Notes under the pieces: generated by a model | Database searches by the model: none | What the model was told of the DNA's origin: nothing | The model's input: only the letters and a program-made list of their open reading frames with translations | Source: Coleofasciculus sp040219735 | GTDB lineage: Bacteria > Cyanobacteriota > Cyanobacteriia > Cyanobacteriales > Coleofasciculaceae | Assembly: GCA_040219735.1 (NCBI GenBank) | Contig: JAVJRX010000165.1 | DNA: 64,000 bases | Reading direction: 5' to 3' (one strand) | Position numbers and translations under genes: made by a program | Part shown: piece by piece, positions 1-7,941 of the stretch | Layout: every line of letters begins with the position of its first letter | Position numbering within the stretch: position 1 is the first letter of the stretch

Positions 1-380
1 TTCATATCCATCAATACCCCATCAAAAGTAGCCAATGGCAAAGTAGTGGAGAGAAAGTACAGCCATCCTTGAAAAGTAGTACTCAAAATTATCTGACCTG
101 CCGCCGTTGCAGGAATCCACAACCAACTCGATAGGTATTTACGTAGTATTAGCCACTGAGTTGCTCCTACCACAGTTCCTGTAACGAAGCCACTAATAAT
201 TGCATTCCCAATTCTCACCTCCTGTTCAACAAATACTGAAGTGGGTAGATAGCGAAACAAAAATCCAACTGCCAATCGACTCAGCCCAGTCATGAGAACA
301 AAAATAATCACAAATTTGAGTCGATCAAAGGGTGGGATCAAAAATTGCTGTTTATTTAAATAAGTCGATAAAATAGACAT
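1..380 (-). CDS. Membrane protein of unknown function, C-terminus off the window
   Basis: The reading frame starts at an ATG at 380 and stays open for 126 codons to the window edge, so the C-terminus is missing. It begins MSILSTYLNKQQF. Residues about 23-40 and several later stretches are hydrophobic, and a segment GATQWLILRKYLSSWLW resembles the WLxLRR-type loop seen in many cyanobacterial multi-pass membrane proteins. I do not recognise a named family. It is not clearly in an operon with cmoB, because 340 bp and repeats separate them. Confidence 0.6.
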   Translation of the reverse strand, partial: MSILSTYLNKQQFLIPPFDRLKFVIIFVLMTGLSRLAVGFLFRYLPTSVFVEQEVRIGNAIISGFVTGTVVGATQWLILRKYLSSWLWIPATAAGQIILSTTFQGWLYFLSTTLPLATFDGVLMDM

Positions 381-720
381 AGAACATCGATTCAGTATTC
401 AATAATGTGGTTTATTACACTAATAGTGAGCGCCTCGCTCACACTAGTCACGGTAGTATTTTACACTCTCTCGTGCCAGTTGGTTTCGCTACAGGACGAG
501 ATGATAAGATGATAATCCGCAAGACACTATACCCACGGATCAGAACGAAATGGCAGGCGCGATCGCACGAGGTTTATAGTATATTCAACAGAATCCCTAG
601 ACCACTGATTCAGCCATCAAATCATCTACTGGTATTTACCCAAAAAAGTAACATTCGCTACTAAATACTCCATTTTATGATTTATGTTTTCTGCACTCAT
701 AAAAACAAGCAAAATCACGT
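381..720. other. Intergenic region with a palindrome; no gene seen
   Basis: No convincing gene. Two short plus-strand frames here have no family features. A palindrome GTGAGCG-CCT-CGCTCAC lies at 426-442, a member of a dispersed family also seen near 3263-3277 and 59357-59373. The rest is AT-rich and unassigned. Confidence 0.5.
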
Positions 721-1704
721 TTAATCTTTACAAGCCATTACATAATAGCGCCACGGTGCGGGATAGCCTTCTATCGTTACAGATAAATTATCAGGATTCA
801 GAAATTCTCGTAAACTATCGATATTTGCCCAAGGGGTGCGGCGCTGTTCCTCCACAGACAAGGGTTGAGCAAAAAAACAGTGAATGTGATTAAAGCCAGC
901 CCGTACTAGCCAATTCTCCAAACAAGATTGAGTCGGCAAAAACCAAATTCCGCGTGCTTTAGCATAGCGCTTGCGAGGAGTCAACGCAACAGGAAGTTCC
1001 CCTGGAATTCCCTGACAATCAATCACAATTTCTCCCTTAGGTGCTAGGGCTTGTCGCAGTTTACCCAATAAATTAATCGGATCTCGATGATGGTAAAGAA
1101 TCCCTAGACAAAAAATCGTATCAAAGAAATCAGGATAAAAATCAATATGCTCAACCCCCAATAACTCAAATGTCAGCATTGGTTGCTGAACAATATTTTG
1201 GATAAGCTGAAAGTTCCAAAAGTGCTTAGGAACTGGCTCAAACCCAATCACACACTCCGGCTCCTGATCAGCCATGCGAAACATAAAATAGCCATTGTGA
1301 CAGCCAATATCCGCCACCCGACGATTTTTCAGGGAATGGATATGGGGTAAAATTCGCGCCCATTTCCAGTCAGAACGCCACTCTGCATCAATGGTAATCC
1401 AAAACAGTTCAAAGGGTCCTTTTTTCCAAGGGCAAAAGGCTTGCAACGAGTGATAAAATCGCTGTTTTTGTTCGGTTGTGAGTTCCTCAGCATGACCCAC
1501 TTTAACCACAGCATCAGAGAAGTCATACCAATCACTGTGGATGTCCTGAACCGCCTGCACCGCTTCCCGATATTGACTCACTTGAGGAGCGAATAATTTG
1601 GATTGTCGCTCTTGGCGTACTGATAAAATCGCCTCTCGTGCTAAAGTTTCGGGGTAGCGCTCTAGGTAATCAGGGGGTATATAACCAATATCAGAATTTG
1701 TCAT
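721..1704 (-). CDS. cmoB: tRNA U34 carboxymethyltransferase CmoB
   Basis: CmoB transfers the carboxymethyl group of carboxy-S-adenosylmethionine to 5-hydroxyuridine at tRNA position 34, giving cmo5U. The protein is 327 residues, the family's normal length. It carries the CPWKKGPFELF segment typical of CmoB, a Rossmann methyltransferase motif VADIGCHNGYF, and GILYHHRDP near the active site. The gene for its cofactor-making partner, cmoA, lies 82 bp upstream on the same strand. That spacer contains a CACAGAG-type tandem repeat (about 1723-1750). Assignment is from motifs and context. Confidence 0.93.
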   Translation of the reverse strand: MTNSDIGYIPPDYLERYPETLAREAILSVRQERQSKLFAPQVSQYREAVQAVQDIHSDWYDFSDAVVKVGHAEELTTEQKQRFYHSLQAFCPWKKGPFELFWITIDAEWRSDWKWARILPHIHSLKNRRVADIGCHNGYFMFRMADQEPECVIGFEPVPKHFWNFQLIQNIVQQPMLTFELLGVEHIDFYPDFFDTIFCLGILYHHRDPINLLGKLRQALAPKGEIVIDCQGIPGELPVALTPRKRYAKARGIWFLPTQSCLENWLVRAGFNHIHCFFAQPLSVEEQRRTPWANIDSLREFLNPDNLSVTIEGYPAPWRYYVMACKD

Positions 1705-1722
1705 TGTTTATTGAAATAAAGC

Positions 1723-1752
1723 ACCACAGAGGCACAGAGAACACAGAGGATT
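1723..1752. repeat. Short CACAGAG-type degenerate tandem repeat
   Basis: The cmoA-cmoB spacer contains CACCACAGAGGCACAGAGAA followed by another ACACAGAGG unit, a degenerate 9-10-bp tandem repeat. Similar CACAGAG strings are common between genes in large-genome bacteria. No function is apparent. Confidence 0.55.
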
Positions 1753-1786
1753 TTTGGATTGCTGTGGTTCCTCCTCCAAATTCCTC

Positions 1787-2560
1787 TTACTTGAGAGCCA
1801 CCCAGGAAACAAAGTTATGTAATTTAATTAGTGAATCAACGCTATTAAAGCCACTATCATATAACATTTGCACCTGCTGATCTTCTGTTAAAGGCACTAA
1901 CACATTCTCTAGCGCCTCCTTTTTGCGTTCAATTTCAGTACGGGCATAACCATTATGAGCTTTAAAGGCTTCGTAGTGTCGGGTGATTGTCTCTTGAAAT
2001 TGGGGATAGGGTGACTTTACTTTTTCACTTACGAAGAGTAAGCCACCTGGAACCAATCCCTCGTAGATAGTTCGGAGCAAGAGTTGACGCACCTGTAGCG
2101 GCAAAAATTGTAGGGTGTAGTTAATCACAACAACGCTACTATTCTCAAAGGAACAGTTTTCTGCCTTGTCACAGATGAATTGAATCTGATGTATCTGTTT
2201 AATCTGAACCAACTTCTGCTCCGCTTTCTCTATCATGGGTTGAGAATTATCAATCCCAACCAGCGTAGCGTTTTGCTTCAAGAAACGCCCCAGTAATTCC
2301 AGAAATGTTCCCGTAGAACAGCCAACATCAATAATCCGCGTTCCCGGTTGATAATACTCTCTCGCCCAATGAGCGGCACAGGTTAGCACCTCTTGATACA
2401 GAGGCACTGAACGAAATATCATATTATCGAAAACATTGACCACATCCTGGTTAAAAACAAACGGCTTGGGCCACACTTCTTTTTCAAAGAGTTCATCTTT
2501 TTCCGGACTCAGATAAAGTTTTGTGGGATAAAGTTCTGGATTGAGTTTGTCGTAATTCAT
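1787..2560 (-). CDS. cmoA: Carboxy-S-adenosyl-L-methionine synthase CmoA
   Basis: CmoA converts S-adenosylmethionine and prephenate into carboxy-SAM, the donor used by CmoB. The protein is 257 residues. It has the SAM-binding motif IIDVGCSTGTFLELL and a VVINYTLQFLP segment matching CmoA's NFTLQF motif. The N-terminal part (KLYLSPEKDELFEKEVWPKPFVFNQDVVNVFDNMI) also follows the family pattern DxIF..F.FDE.V..VF.DM. It is placed directly upstream of cmoB on the same strand, supporting co-expression. Confidence 0.93.
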   Translation of the reverse strand: MNYDKLNPELYPTKLYLSPEKDELFEKEVWPKPFVFNQDVVNVFDNMIFRSVPLYQEVLTCAAHWAREYYQPGTRIIDVGCSTGTFLELLGRFLKQNATLVGIDNSQPMIEKAEQKLVQIKQIHQIQFICDKAENCSFENSSVVVINYTLQFLPLQVRQLLLRTIYEGLVPGGLLFVSEKVKSPYPQFQETITRHYEAFKAHNGYARTEIERKKEALENVLVPLTEDQQVQMLYDSGFNSVDSLIKLHNFVSWVALK

Positions 2561-2866
2561 CAGCCAATTGTAGAGGCGGGTTTAGGAATTGTAGAGGCAG
2601 GTTTAGGGACTCACGCTAACTTATCACCGATAACTGAGCAGCAAAACCAGCCCTTATTCATGTAGGGGCAGGTTTAGTTTTTTTCGGTGGGATTATGCTA
2701 TATTACCTTATCTGGCGTAAGAAGTACTGATCGCACAACTATCCAATTTGAGGCGCGACAGGTTGAATAGGAATAGTACTGAAATTTTGGCTGGTGGGCA
2801 ATGCCCACCCTACGGTATATCAAGGATTTCGGCGACCCAAAAATGCTTATTTGAGCGCCATTCGGC
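2561..2866. repeat. Repeat-rich spacer upstream of cmoA
   Basis: About 300 bp without a convincing gene. It contains three copies of a GTAGAGGCGGGTTTAG-like string (about 2571, 2590, 2660) and a 17-bp palindrome GGTGGGCA-A-TGCCCACC at 2793-2809 followed by CCTAC. Both belong to dispersed palindromic repeats common in cyanobacterial spacers. Confidence 0.55.
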
Positions 2867-3157
2867 TTAATAGGGCATTTCAGTCTCTTCCACATCTGCT
2901 GGGGCGTCTGTCAATCCCATGCGATCAAGGGCGATAACAACTCCTACAGATACCACTCCTCCTAAAAGTAAACCAATAATTAGGAGAGTAATATAGATGC
3001 GCTTCAAAGATTTTTTGGTCGATTTTATATGCTCTGGCGATAGATTAGGGTCAAGGCTTTCCTGTTCAGTGTCTGGAGATTTCTCATCCACCCCATCTCG
3101 TTGGGGATGGGGAAAACCGTCATGCTCGAATTCTGGGGGATTTTGATTATTCCACAT
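2867..3157 (-). CDS. Small single-pass membrane protein
   Basis: A 96-residue protein of unknown family. The first 50 residues are polar and acidic. One transmembrane helix follows at about 54-77 (IYITLLIIGLLLGGVVSVGV), preceded by a basic stretch KSTKKSLKR, so the N-terminus is probably cytoplasmic. The short C-terminus is acidic (DVEETEMPY). It lies between trmN6 and cmoA on the same strand and may be co-transcribed, but nothing links its function to tRNA modification. Confidence 0.6.
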   Translation of the reverse strand: MWNNQNPPEFEHDGFPHPQRDGVDEKSPDTEQESLDPNLSPEHIKSTKKSLKRIYITLLIIGLLLGGVVSVGVVIALDRMGLTDAPADVEETEMPY

Positions 3158-3262
3158 ATCTCTAGTTTGATTATTATTTGCAGAATTCTCATCAGCCTAA
3201 AGTTAGACTAACTCTCGGCAACGAGTTTCACAATCCAGGATGACTCTCCTGTACTTAGTGAA

Positions 3263-3277
3263 CGAGCATCTTGCTCG
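3263..3277. repeat. CGAGCA-TCT-TGCTCG palindrome
   Basis: A 15-bp palindrome in the spacer downstream of trmN6. It shares the TCT centre and CGAGC arms with the palindrome at 59357-59373. Confidence 0.5.
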
Positions 3278-3296
3278 CTGGTATGAGGTAATATTA

Positions 3297-4007
3297 TTAA
3301 TACTTTAGATAAAACTCTTTAATCAAGCTAATAAATTCAGGGGTATAAACCCGTCTGCTGGCTTCTATCGTAAGGATGTTTTCTTGAGAGGGTAACTGAT
3401 ATTTACCTAGTTCCAGTATAATTCGTTTAGTTTGACTGGCTAAGGTTGGTTTAACAGAGAGTTTCCTCTGGCAAAAAAAACCGAATGATTCGGCTTTTTC
3501 TTGGAAGAGTTGGGCTGCTTCAGTAGGGTAAATGACAGCAAGCCTACCATTCTCGCACAAAAGCTTTTCTGTCACTTGTAATAGATCCAATTGCCTAAGA
3601 GAATCACTATGTCGTGCGACGGTTCTCGCCTTTTGTGACGCTTTACTGGCATTGTCAAAAAAGGGGGGATTAGACACAATCAGATCGTACCGCTTAGAGC
3701 AAGTCGTGGCATAATCTTGCACAGAACCCTGATACACCTGAATGCGATCGCGCCAAGGTGATCGCGCCACATTCTCCTGCGCCTGAATGCAAGCCTCTGC
3801 GTCAATTTCCACGGCGTCGATATGCGCCTGCGATCGCTGTGCCAACATCAGCGCCACCAAACCCGTTCCTGTGCCAATATCCAGAATGCTTTGCACGCCT
3901 GTGATATCCGTCCATGCCCCTAACAGTGTACCATCCGTGCCGACCTTCATCGCACAGCGATCATGAAAGACGGTGAATTGTTTGAAGCGAAAGTATGGAT
4001 TAGACAT
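3297..4007 (-). CDS. trmN6: tRNA1(Val) (adenine(37)-N6)-methyltransferase TrmN6-like
   Basis: TrmN6 (YfiC) methylates A37 of tRNA-Val1, the base next to the anticodon. The sequence shows FKQFTVFHDRCAMKVGTDG near the N-terminus, SAM motif ILDIGTGTGLVALML, and the N6-adenine catalytic motif NPPF in IVSNPPFFDNASK. I chose the ATG at 4007 because it places MSNPYFRFKQF in the usual family position. A GTG at 4037 in the same frame would add ten residues. Upstream lies an AATTTAGTAGA direct repeat (about 4045-4082). Its presence beside cmoA/cmoB fits, because tRNA-Val1 is also a cmo5U34 substrate. Confidence 0.85.
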   Translation of the reverse strand: MSNPYFRFKQFTVFHDRCAMKVGTDGTLLGAWTDITGVQSILDIGTGTGLVALMLAQRSQAHIDAVEIDAEACIQAQENVARSPWRDRIQVYQGSVQDYATTCSKRYDLIVSNPPFFDNASKASQKARTVARHSDSLRQLDLLQVTEKLLCENGRLAVIYPTEAAQLFQEKAESFGFFCQRKLSVKPTLASQTKRIILELGKYQLPSQENILTIEASRRVYTPEFISLIKEFYLKY

Positions 4008-4153
4008 TCTCAGTCGTTGATCATGAATAGCTGACACCTTAATCTACTAATTTAGTAGAAATTAGTAGATTTTTAGTAGATATGACCCAGATGAGGTACA
4101 CCCGAACGTAGGGGCACCATCCTTGCGCCCTTATCAAGGTATCGCACTCTAGA

Positions 4154-4215
4154 AGGGCGGGTTTAGTCACGTTATCAGTTTGTAGCAAACTGTTATCTGT
4201 AAAACCCGCCCCTAC
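4154..4215. repeat. Palindromic GGGCGGGTTT/AAACCCGCCC element
   Basis: Inverted ends GGGCGGGTTT and AAAACCCGCCC flank an inner pair GTTATCAG/CTGTTATC, giving a roughly 60-bp hairpin. Related copies lie at about 25241-25290, 34318-34385 (inside recJ) and 35425-35492. It looks like a small non-autonomous repeat, and could also fold as RNA between the U32 gene and trmN6. Confidence 0.65.
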
Positions 4216-4228
4216 ACCCCTGTATCAA

Positions 4229-5437
4229 TCAAGATATCTTACCCAAAAGTAATGATCCTGGTACGGCTTTTTTTATCCAGTCGGTAACTAAAAGTTGTTC
4301 GGGTTCAAAGCTGTCCAGAGGTTCGCCGTTTATGGTGCGAAAAATAACATCTTGGGGAACAATCGCTTCACCCGTTGGCAAAACCATACTTTGAATCTGT
4401 GAAATCTCGAAGGAACGCCAGGTGTAAAAAACCACATATTTGCCACTTTCGCCAGCCAGAACTTCCGCTAAACAGGTGTCATTTCGGTATTCAGATAGTT
4501 TTGATTTCATCCGGGGGAACAATGCGGTGGTGCGATTCGCTTTGAAAAAAGGAGCGCGTGTTTCTCGGAACCAGTTTTCCCGTAATTTTGCCGGATTTTC
4601 TAATATTTGGCGACAAATTTTATCAATATCAACGGCGACATTATCCTCCTGACTCAGATGTCGCACGTCTAATCGTACTGTATGTAAACCCGCCTCACAC
4701 AACCCATCTAAACGATCGAGAATAAACTGATCTTTGTCTAAGAACATGAACGTTCCATGGGCAGTTTCTAAAGTAGGAAAATGGCGATTAGGGTTATCAG
4801 CAAAAGCCGCCGTCGCTTCTAGATAAAGAGGGGAGTCTGGGTTAAATCGGTATAGAGAATCGATTTCCTCTGTTCCTTCTGTATGCTGGCTTTCCAGCAA
4901 CGGGTTTACTAAGAGCGATCGCGGCGAGTAAAATAAGAGAATAAGTCCCACACCCAGCAATTCACAGGGAACGGGTAAAGTTTGGCAATATTCAATCAGC
5001 TTTTCTTCCGGTAGTTCAATCGATAACACTAACCGTTCCAACGACTCCGAAAAAATCTCGCACCATCCCTGCAAAGCCTCCAGATTGTGATTCCCTGTCT
5101 CAACAATTAACTGGATAGGAATCTCAGGAAAATGGGTTTTCAGCCAATAAGCCGCGCCAGGATCACAGACACGAATGGCGCCAAAGTGACTGAGTTCCCA
5201 ATCCTTTAAATGATTACAAATAATTCTCATTACCCGTTCTGGCATTAACAGATCCCAGACGAGTACCGGGCGCAGTTCGTTTTCCCAAGCTTGTCTGGCT
5301 AAATCATGAACCTTCGCTTTTGATAATTGTCCCTGTCGCGCTAATAGTATTGGTTCCAATAATACTTCTTGTAAATTGGGGGCTTTGACACAATACCCTA
5401 AATCCTGAATTGATGAAACAAATGTATTAAATTGCAT
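4229..5437 (-). CDS. Degenerate U32-family protein (partner of TrhP-like protein)
   Basis: A 402-residue protein related to U32 peptidase-like proteins. The C-terminal half carries AHGTFMFLDKDQFILDRLDG followed by LHTVRLDVRHL, matching the U32 pattern HGTYxMxSKDL...HSLKIEGR. Where U32 proteins have the Fe-S cysteine stretch (HGxxCMAYSGxC), this one reads GVGLILLFYSPRSLLV, with no cysteines. It therefore probably lacks the cluster and acts as a non-catalytic partner of the full U32 protein encoded 52 bp upstream. The partner role is inference; the loss of cysteines is seen directly. Confidence 0.6.
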   Translation of the reverse strand: MQFNTFVSSIQDLGYCVKAPNLQEVLLEPILLARQGQLSKAKVHDLARQAWENELRPVLVWDLLMPERVMRIICNHLKDWELSHFGAIRVCDPGAAYWLKTHFPEIPIQLIVETGNHNLEALQGWCEIFSESLERLVLSIELPEEKLIEYCQTLPVPCELLGVGLILLFYSPRSLLVNPLLESQHTEGTEEIDSLYRFNPDSPLYLEATAAFADNPNRHFPTLETAHGTFMFLDKDQFILDRLDGLCEAGLHTVRLDVRHLSQEDNVAVDIDKICRQILENPAKLRENWFRETRAPFFKANRTTALFPRMKSKLSEYRNDTCLAEVLAGESGKYVVFYTWRSFEISQIQSMVLPTGEAIVPQDVIFRTINGEPLDSFEPEQLLVTDWIKKAVPGSLLLGKIS

Positions 5438-5465
5438 GGTAATTTGTCGTCAAACTTGGAGGAAT

Positions 5466-5531
5466 GGGCGAAGCATTCTTGGATAAAGTTTATACTCTTC
5501 GGACTAAGTTTTTGGCAAGAATGCTTCGCCC
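5466..5531. repeat. 66-bp inverted-repeat element, copy 1
   Basis: Bounded by GGGCGAAGCATTCTT and AAGAATGCTTCGCCC in inverted orientation. A second 66-bp copy in the opposite orientation lies at 62908-62973, sharing also CTTCGGANTAAGTTTTTGGC. It overlaps the 3' end of the upstream U32 gene and supplies its last codons and stop. This looks like a small palindromic mobile element. Confidence 0.75.
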
Positions 5532-6737
5532 TGGGGAATGGGTGAATCGAACGACATTTAATTGGGCGATATTGTGCGATCGCACGGAGTCATCCGGCTT
5601 GGGTAAGCGAACAATACTGTCCTTTCGCATCGATTCTAACCGTTCACCTGTCATAGAAAAAATCTGATTAACTTGCCACCCTATCGGTTCTCCATGAAAA
5701 GGGATAATTTCAATTTTATCGCCAACTGCCAAGGGTTCAATGAGTCGTAAAATAATCTCTTGGGAGGTTGTATCCATAACCATGCCTAAATAGCAGTGAG
5801 TTCCTGTATTAATTCCCGATAACTGTCCAAATACGGAATTCTTATCGGCTGGTGTTTCTAAGGAACCCGAAAAATAGTCTCGGTTAGGAATCGATTGCAG
5901 TTCGGCTGCGGCTTGGCTGAGGAGCTGTTCATCTAATGTGCCGACTGCATAAGCATCAATTAATTGACGATAAACCTTACAGGTGAGGGCGACATAGAAC
6001 GAGGATTTCATCCGTCCTTCTATTTTTAATGAGCAAATATTATGGTTAAAAAAATCGCCAATCTGATAAATTCCCCACAAATCTCTGGAAGACATGAAGC
6101 TGACCAAATTATCGGCTTTATCGTCATGACTTTGTAAGTGATAGGGTAATCGACAGGATTGGATACATCCGCCCCGGTTAGAATCGCGACCTGCGGTAAA
6201 ATTAGAAATGGTACAATGACCAGAATATGCCATACACATTGCACCGTGGGCAAACATTTCCACGTCAATACCGGATTGTTCTCCAATTAAACCCGCTTCA
6301 GCAATACTGAGTTCTCGACCGACAATTAAGCGCTTGACTCCCATTTTTTTCCAGAGAAGGGCGCTGTAGGAATTGAGACAAGATGCTTGAGTGGAGAGGT
6401 GAATAGGTAGATTTGAATTCCTTTGAACAACTCGGATAACCCCTAAATCGGAGACGATTACCCCATCAACCCCCATAGATTCGAGAAACTGGCAATAATC
6501 AATGAGTCCCTCAAAGTCGGCATCGTGGAGAAAAGCGTTCAGCGTGACGTAAATTTTGGCATCATGTTGATGGGCAAATGCCACACTTTGAGCTAACTCA
6601 GAGTCAGTAAAATTATCTGCACGCGCCCGCAATCCATAGTTTTGTCCCCCTAGATACACCGCATCTGCACCATAAGCAATGGCGACTTTTAAGCGTTCCA
6701 GATTCTTCGCTGGGGCGAGGAGTTCAGGTTTAAGCAT
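5490..6737 (-). CDS. trhP: U32-family tRNA hydroxylation protein (TrhP/YegQ-like)
   Basis: TrhP proteins make 5-hydroxyuridine at tRNA position 34, the precursor of cmo5U. The 415-residue protein starts MLKPELLAPAKNLERLKVAI with the family's YGADAVYLGG. It has the cysteine core HGAMCMAYSGHC ... GGCIQSC that holds the Fe-S cluster, then SLKIEGRMKSSFYVA and a C-terminal beta-barrel region (GDKIEIIPFHGEPIGW) as in YegQ. The last residues (about PGRSILAKNLVRRV) and the stop codon come from a 66-bp repeat at 5466-5531, so the native tail has been replaced. It is the first gene of the cmo5U cluster. A U32 protein with another substrate cannot be excluded. Confidence 0.8.
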   Translation of the reverse strand: MLKPELLAPAKNLERLKVAIAYGADAVYLGGQNYGLRARADNFTDSELAQSVAFAHQHDAKIYVTLNAFLHDADFEGLIDYCQFLESMGVDGVIVSDLGVIRVVQRNSNLPIHLSTQASCLNSYSALLWKKMGVKRLIVGRELSIAEAGLIGEQSGIDVEMFAHGAMCMAYSGHCTISNFTAGRDSNRGGCIQSCRLPYHLQSHDDKADNLVSFMSSRDLWGIYQIGDFFNHNICSLKIEGRMKSSFYVALTCKVYRQLIDAYAVGTLDEQLLSQAAAELQSIPNRDYFSGSLETPADKNSVFGQLSGINTGTHCYLGMVMDTTSQEIILRLIEPLAVGDKIEIIPFHGEPIGWQVNQIFSMTGERLESMRKDSIVRLPKPDDSVRSHNIAQLNVVRFTHSPGRSILAKNLVRRV

Positions 6738-7187
6738 GTCTGGGTTGAAGGATAAGCGGGAACAGCACTAATTTAACATTCGTGGTGCGATCGCATCCAG
6801 AAAAAGGGATATGAGGCAGACATATCGATGAGAAAGGACAAAGGACAAAGGACATAAGACCATCTTGTTGCAATCTTTAAAATGGATTAGCCCAACTTGT
6901 TCCTATCTTTACAGATTTTCTCCTATAACAGAAGTAACAGACAAGTGGGTTCAAGGGTAGTGGGAATGCCCCTTCACACCGCTTGGCTTGTACCCAGATC
7001 GCTTGGTAAAAAGAGCCATCTAGTGAGCAAATTCCAGTAGAGATAGATTTCAGAGGCGCGAAGTATCGCGTCTCTTCTCATTTTTCGCAGCAGCTTGATC
7101 AATCTTAACCAAAGACTAGCGTTCACCGTCCGGATCAGATAGTCTGCTAAGTGTTAATTTGATGGGAGAATAAGCAACAACCTGATT
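6738..7187. other. Intergenic region with candidate small RNA
   Basis: No protein gene. A tandem AAAGGACAAAGGACAAAGGAC repeat unit is seen at about 6835-6855. A TATAAC -10-like site at 6924-6929 and a terminator-like hairpin at 7052-7085 bracket a possible plus-strand transcript of about 150 nt. Confidence 0.35.
7052..7085 (+). terminator. Intrinsic terminator-like hairpin without an upstream gene
   Basis: Stem AGAGGCGCGA (7052-7061), loop AGTA, stem TCGCGTCTCT (7066-7075, one G-U pair), then TCTCATTTTT. On the plus strand no gene ends before it, so it may terminate a small RNA starting near 6935. Confidence 0.5.
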
Positions 7188-7922
7188 ATGTGTGAGACCC
7201 CGAAGCCGTTCCCTGTTATGGGACTATCTGTTCACCTACTCCAAGAGTACGATCGCTGGTTGGGTAATCGCCTTGGGCAAAACCTGGGGTGTCATGTGGT
7301 GACATTGAATGCAGAAATGGTAATGCAGGCGGAGTGTCATCCAGCTTTGGCAAGTTCAATCCGACAAGCGGAATTAGTTGTCCCTGATGGTTCAGGTGTT
7401 ATCCTTTACTTACTCCTCCACGGTATCCGACAGCAGCGTTGTCCAGGAATTGAGTTGGCAGAATCGTTACTGCAACAGGCGGGAGAATGGGGTAAGTCTT
7501 ATCCGGTTTTTTTCTATGGGGGTCAACCGGGTATTGCTCAAGCGGCGGCTAAGATATGGCAAGAACAATACCCGAAACTCGCGATCGCAGGAATTGAAGA
7601 TGGCTATCTTTCCCCAGAAGCTGAAGATCAACTCAAAGTTAGATTAGCAAAAGAACAACCGCCATTAATTTTTGTCGGTTTAGGGGTTCCCCGTCAGGAG
7701 TTGTGGATTGCTCAAAACCGACATTTGTGTCCTCGATCCATTTGGATTGGCGTTGGCGGTAGCTTCGATATTTGGGCTGGGGTTAAATCCCGTGCGCCTG
7801 TCTGGTTGCGGAATCATCATTTGGAATGGCTCTATCGACTCTATCAAGAACCTTGGCGCTGGCGGCGGATGATGGCTTTACCGCAGTTTGCCCTCAAAGC
7901 GATCGGACAACGTTTTGCTTAA
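7188..7922 (+). CDS. WecG/TagA/CpsF family glycosyltransferase
   Basis: A 244-residue membrane-associated glycosyltransferase of the WecG/TagA/CpsF family (GT26), which adds sugars such as N-acetylmannosaminyl groups to lipid-linked intermediates for surface polysaccharide. Family motifs present are HVVTLNAEMVMQAE, VVPDGSGVIL, FFYGGQPGIA, IFVGLGVPRQELWIAQN and IGVGGSFDIWAGVKSRAP. The ATG at 7188 gives the usual short N-terminus before FPVMGLSVHLL. It stands alone between a spacer and a convergent regulator gene. Confidence 0.9.
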   Translation: MCETPKPFPVMGLSVHLLQEYDRWLGNRLGQNLGCHVVTLNAEMVMQAECHPALASSIRQAELVVPDGSGVILYLLLHGIRQQRCPGIELAESLLQQAGEWGKSYPVFFYGGQPGIAQAAAKIWQEQYPKLAIAGIEDGYLSPEAEDQLKVRLAKEQPPLIFVGLGVPRQELWIAQNRHLCPRSIWIGVGGSFDIWAGVKSRAPVWLRNHHLEWLYRLYQEPWRWRRMMALPQFALKAIGQRFA

Positions 7923-7941
7923 TTGTCTTATGTCACTACCA

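Noticed and set aside
407..893. Two overlapping plus-strand frames (85 and 69 codons) before and over cmoB
   Set aside because: No family features; the second overlaps cmoB antisense and the first contains a palindromic repeat.
2698..2895. 65-codon minus-strand frame
   Set aside because: Runs through palindromic repeats and overlaps the better-supported small membrane protein gene.
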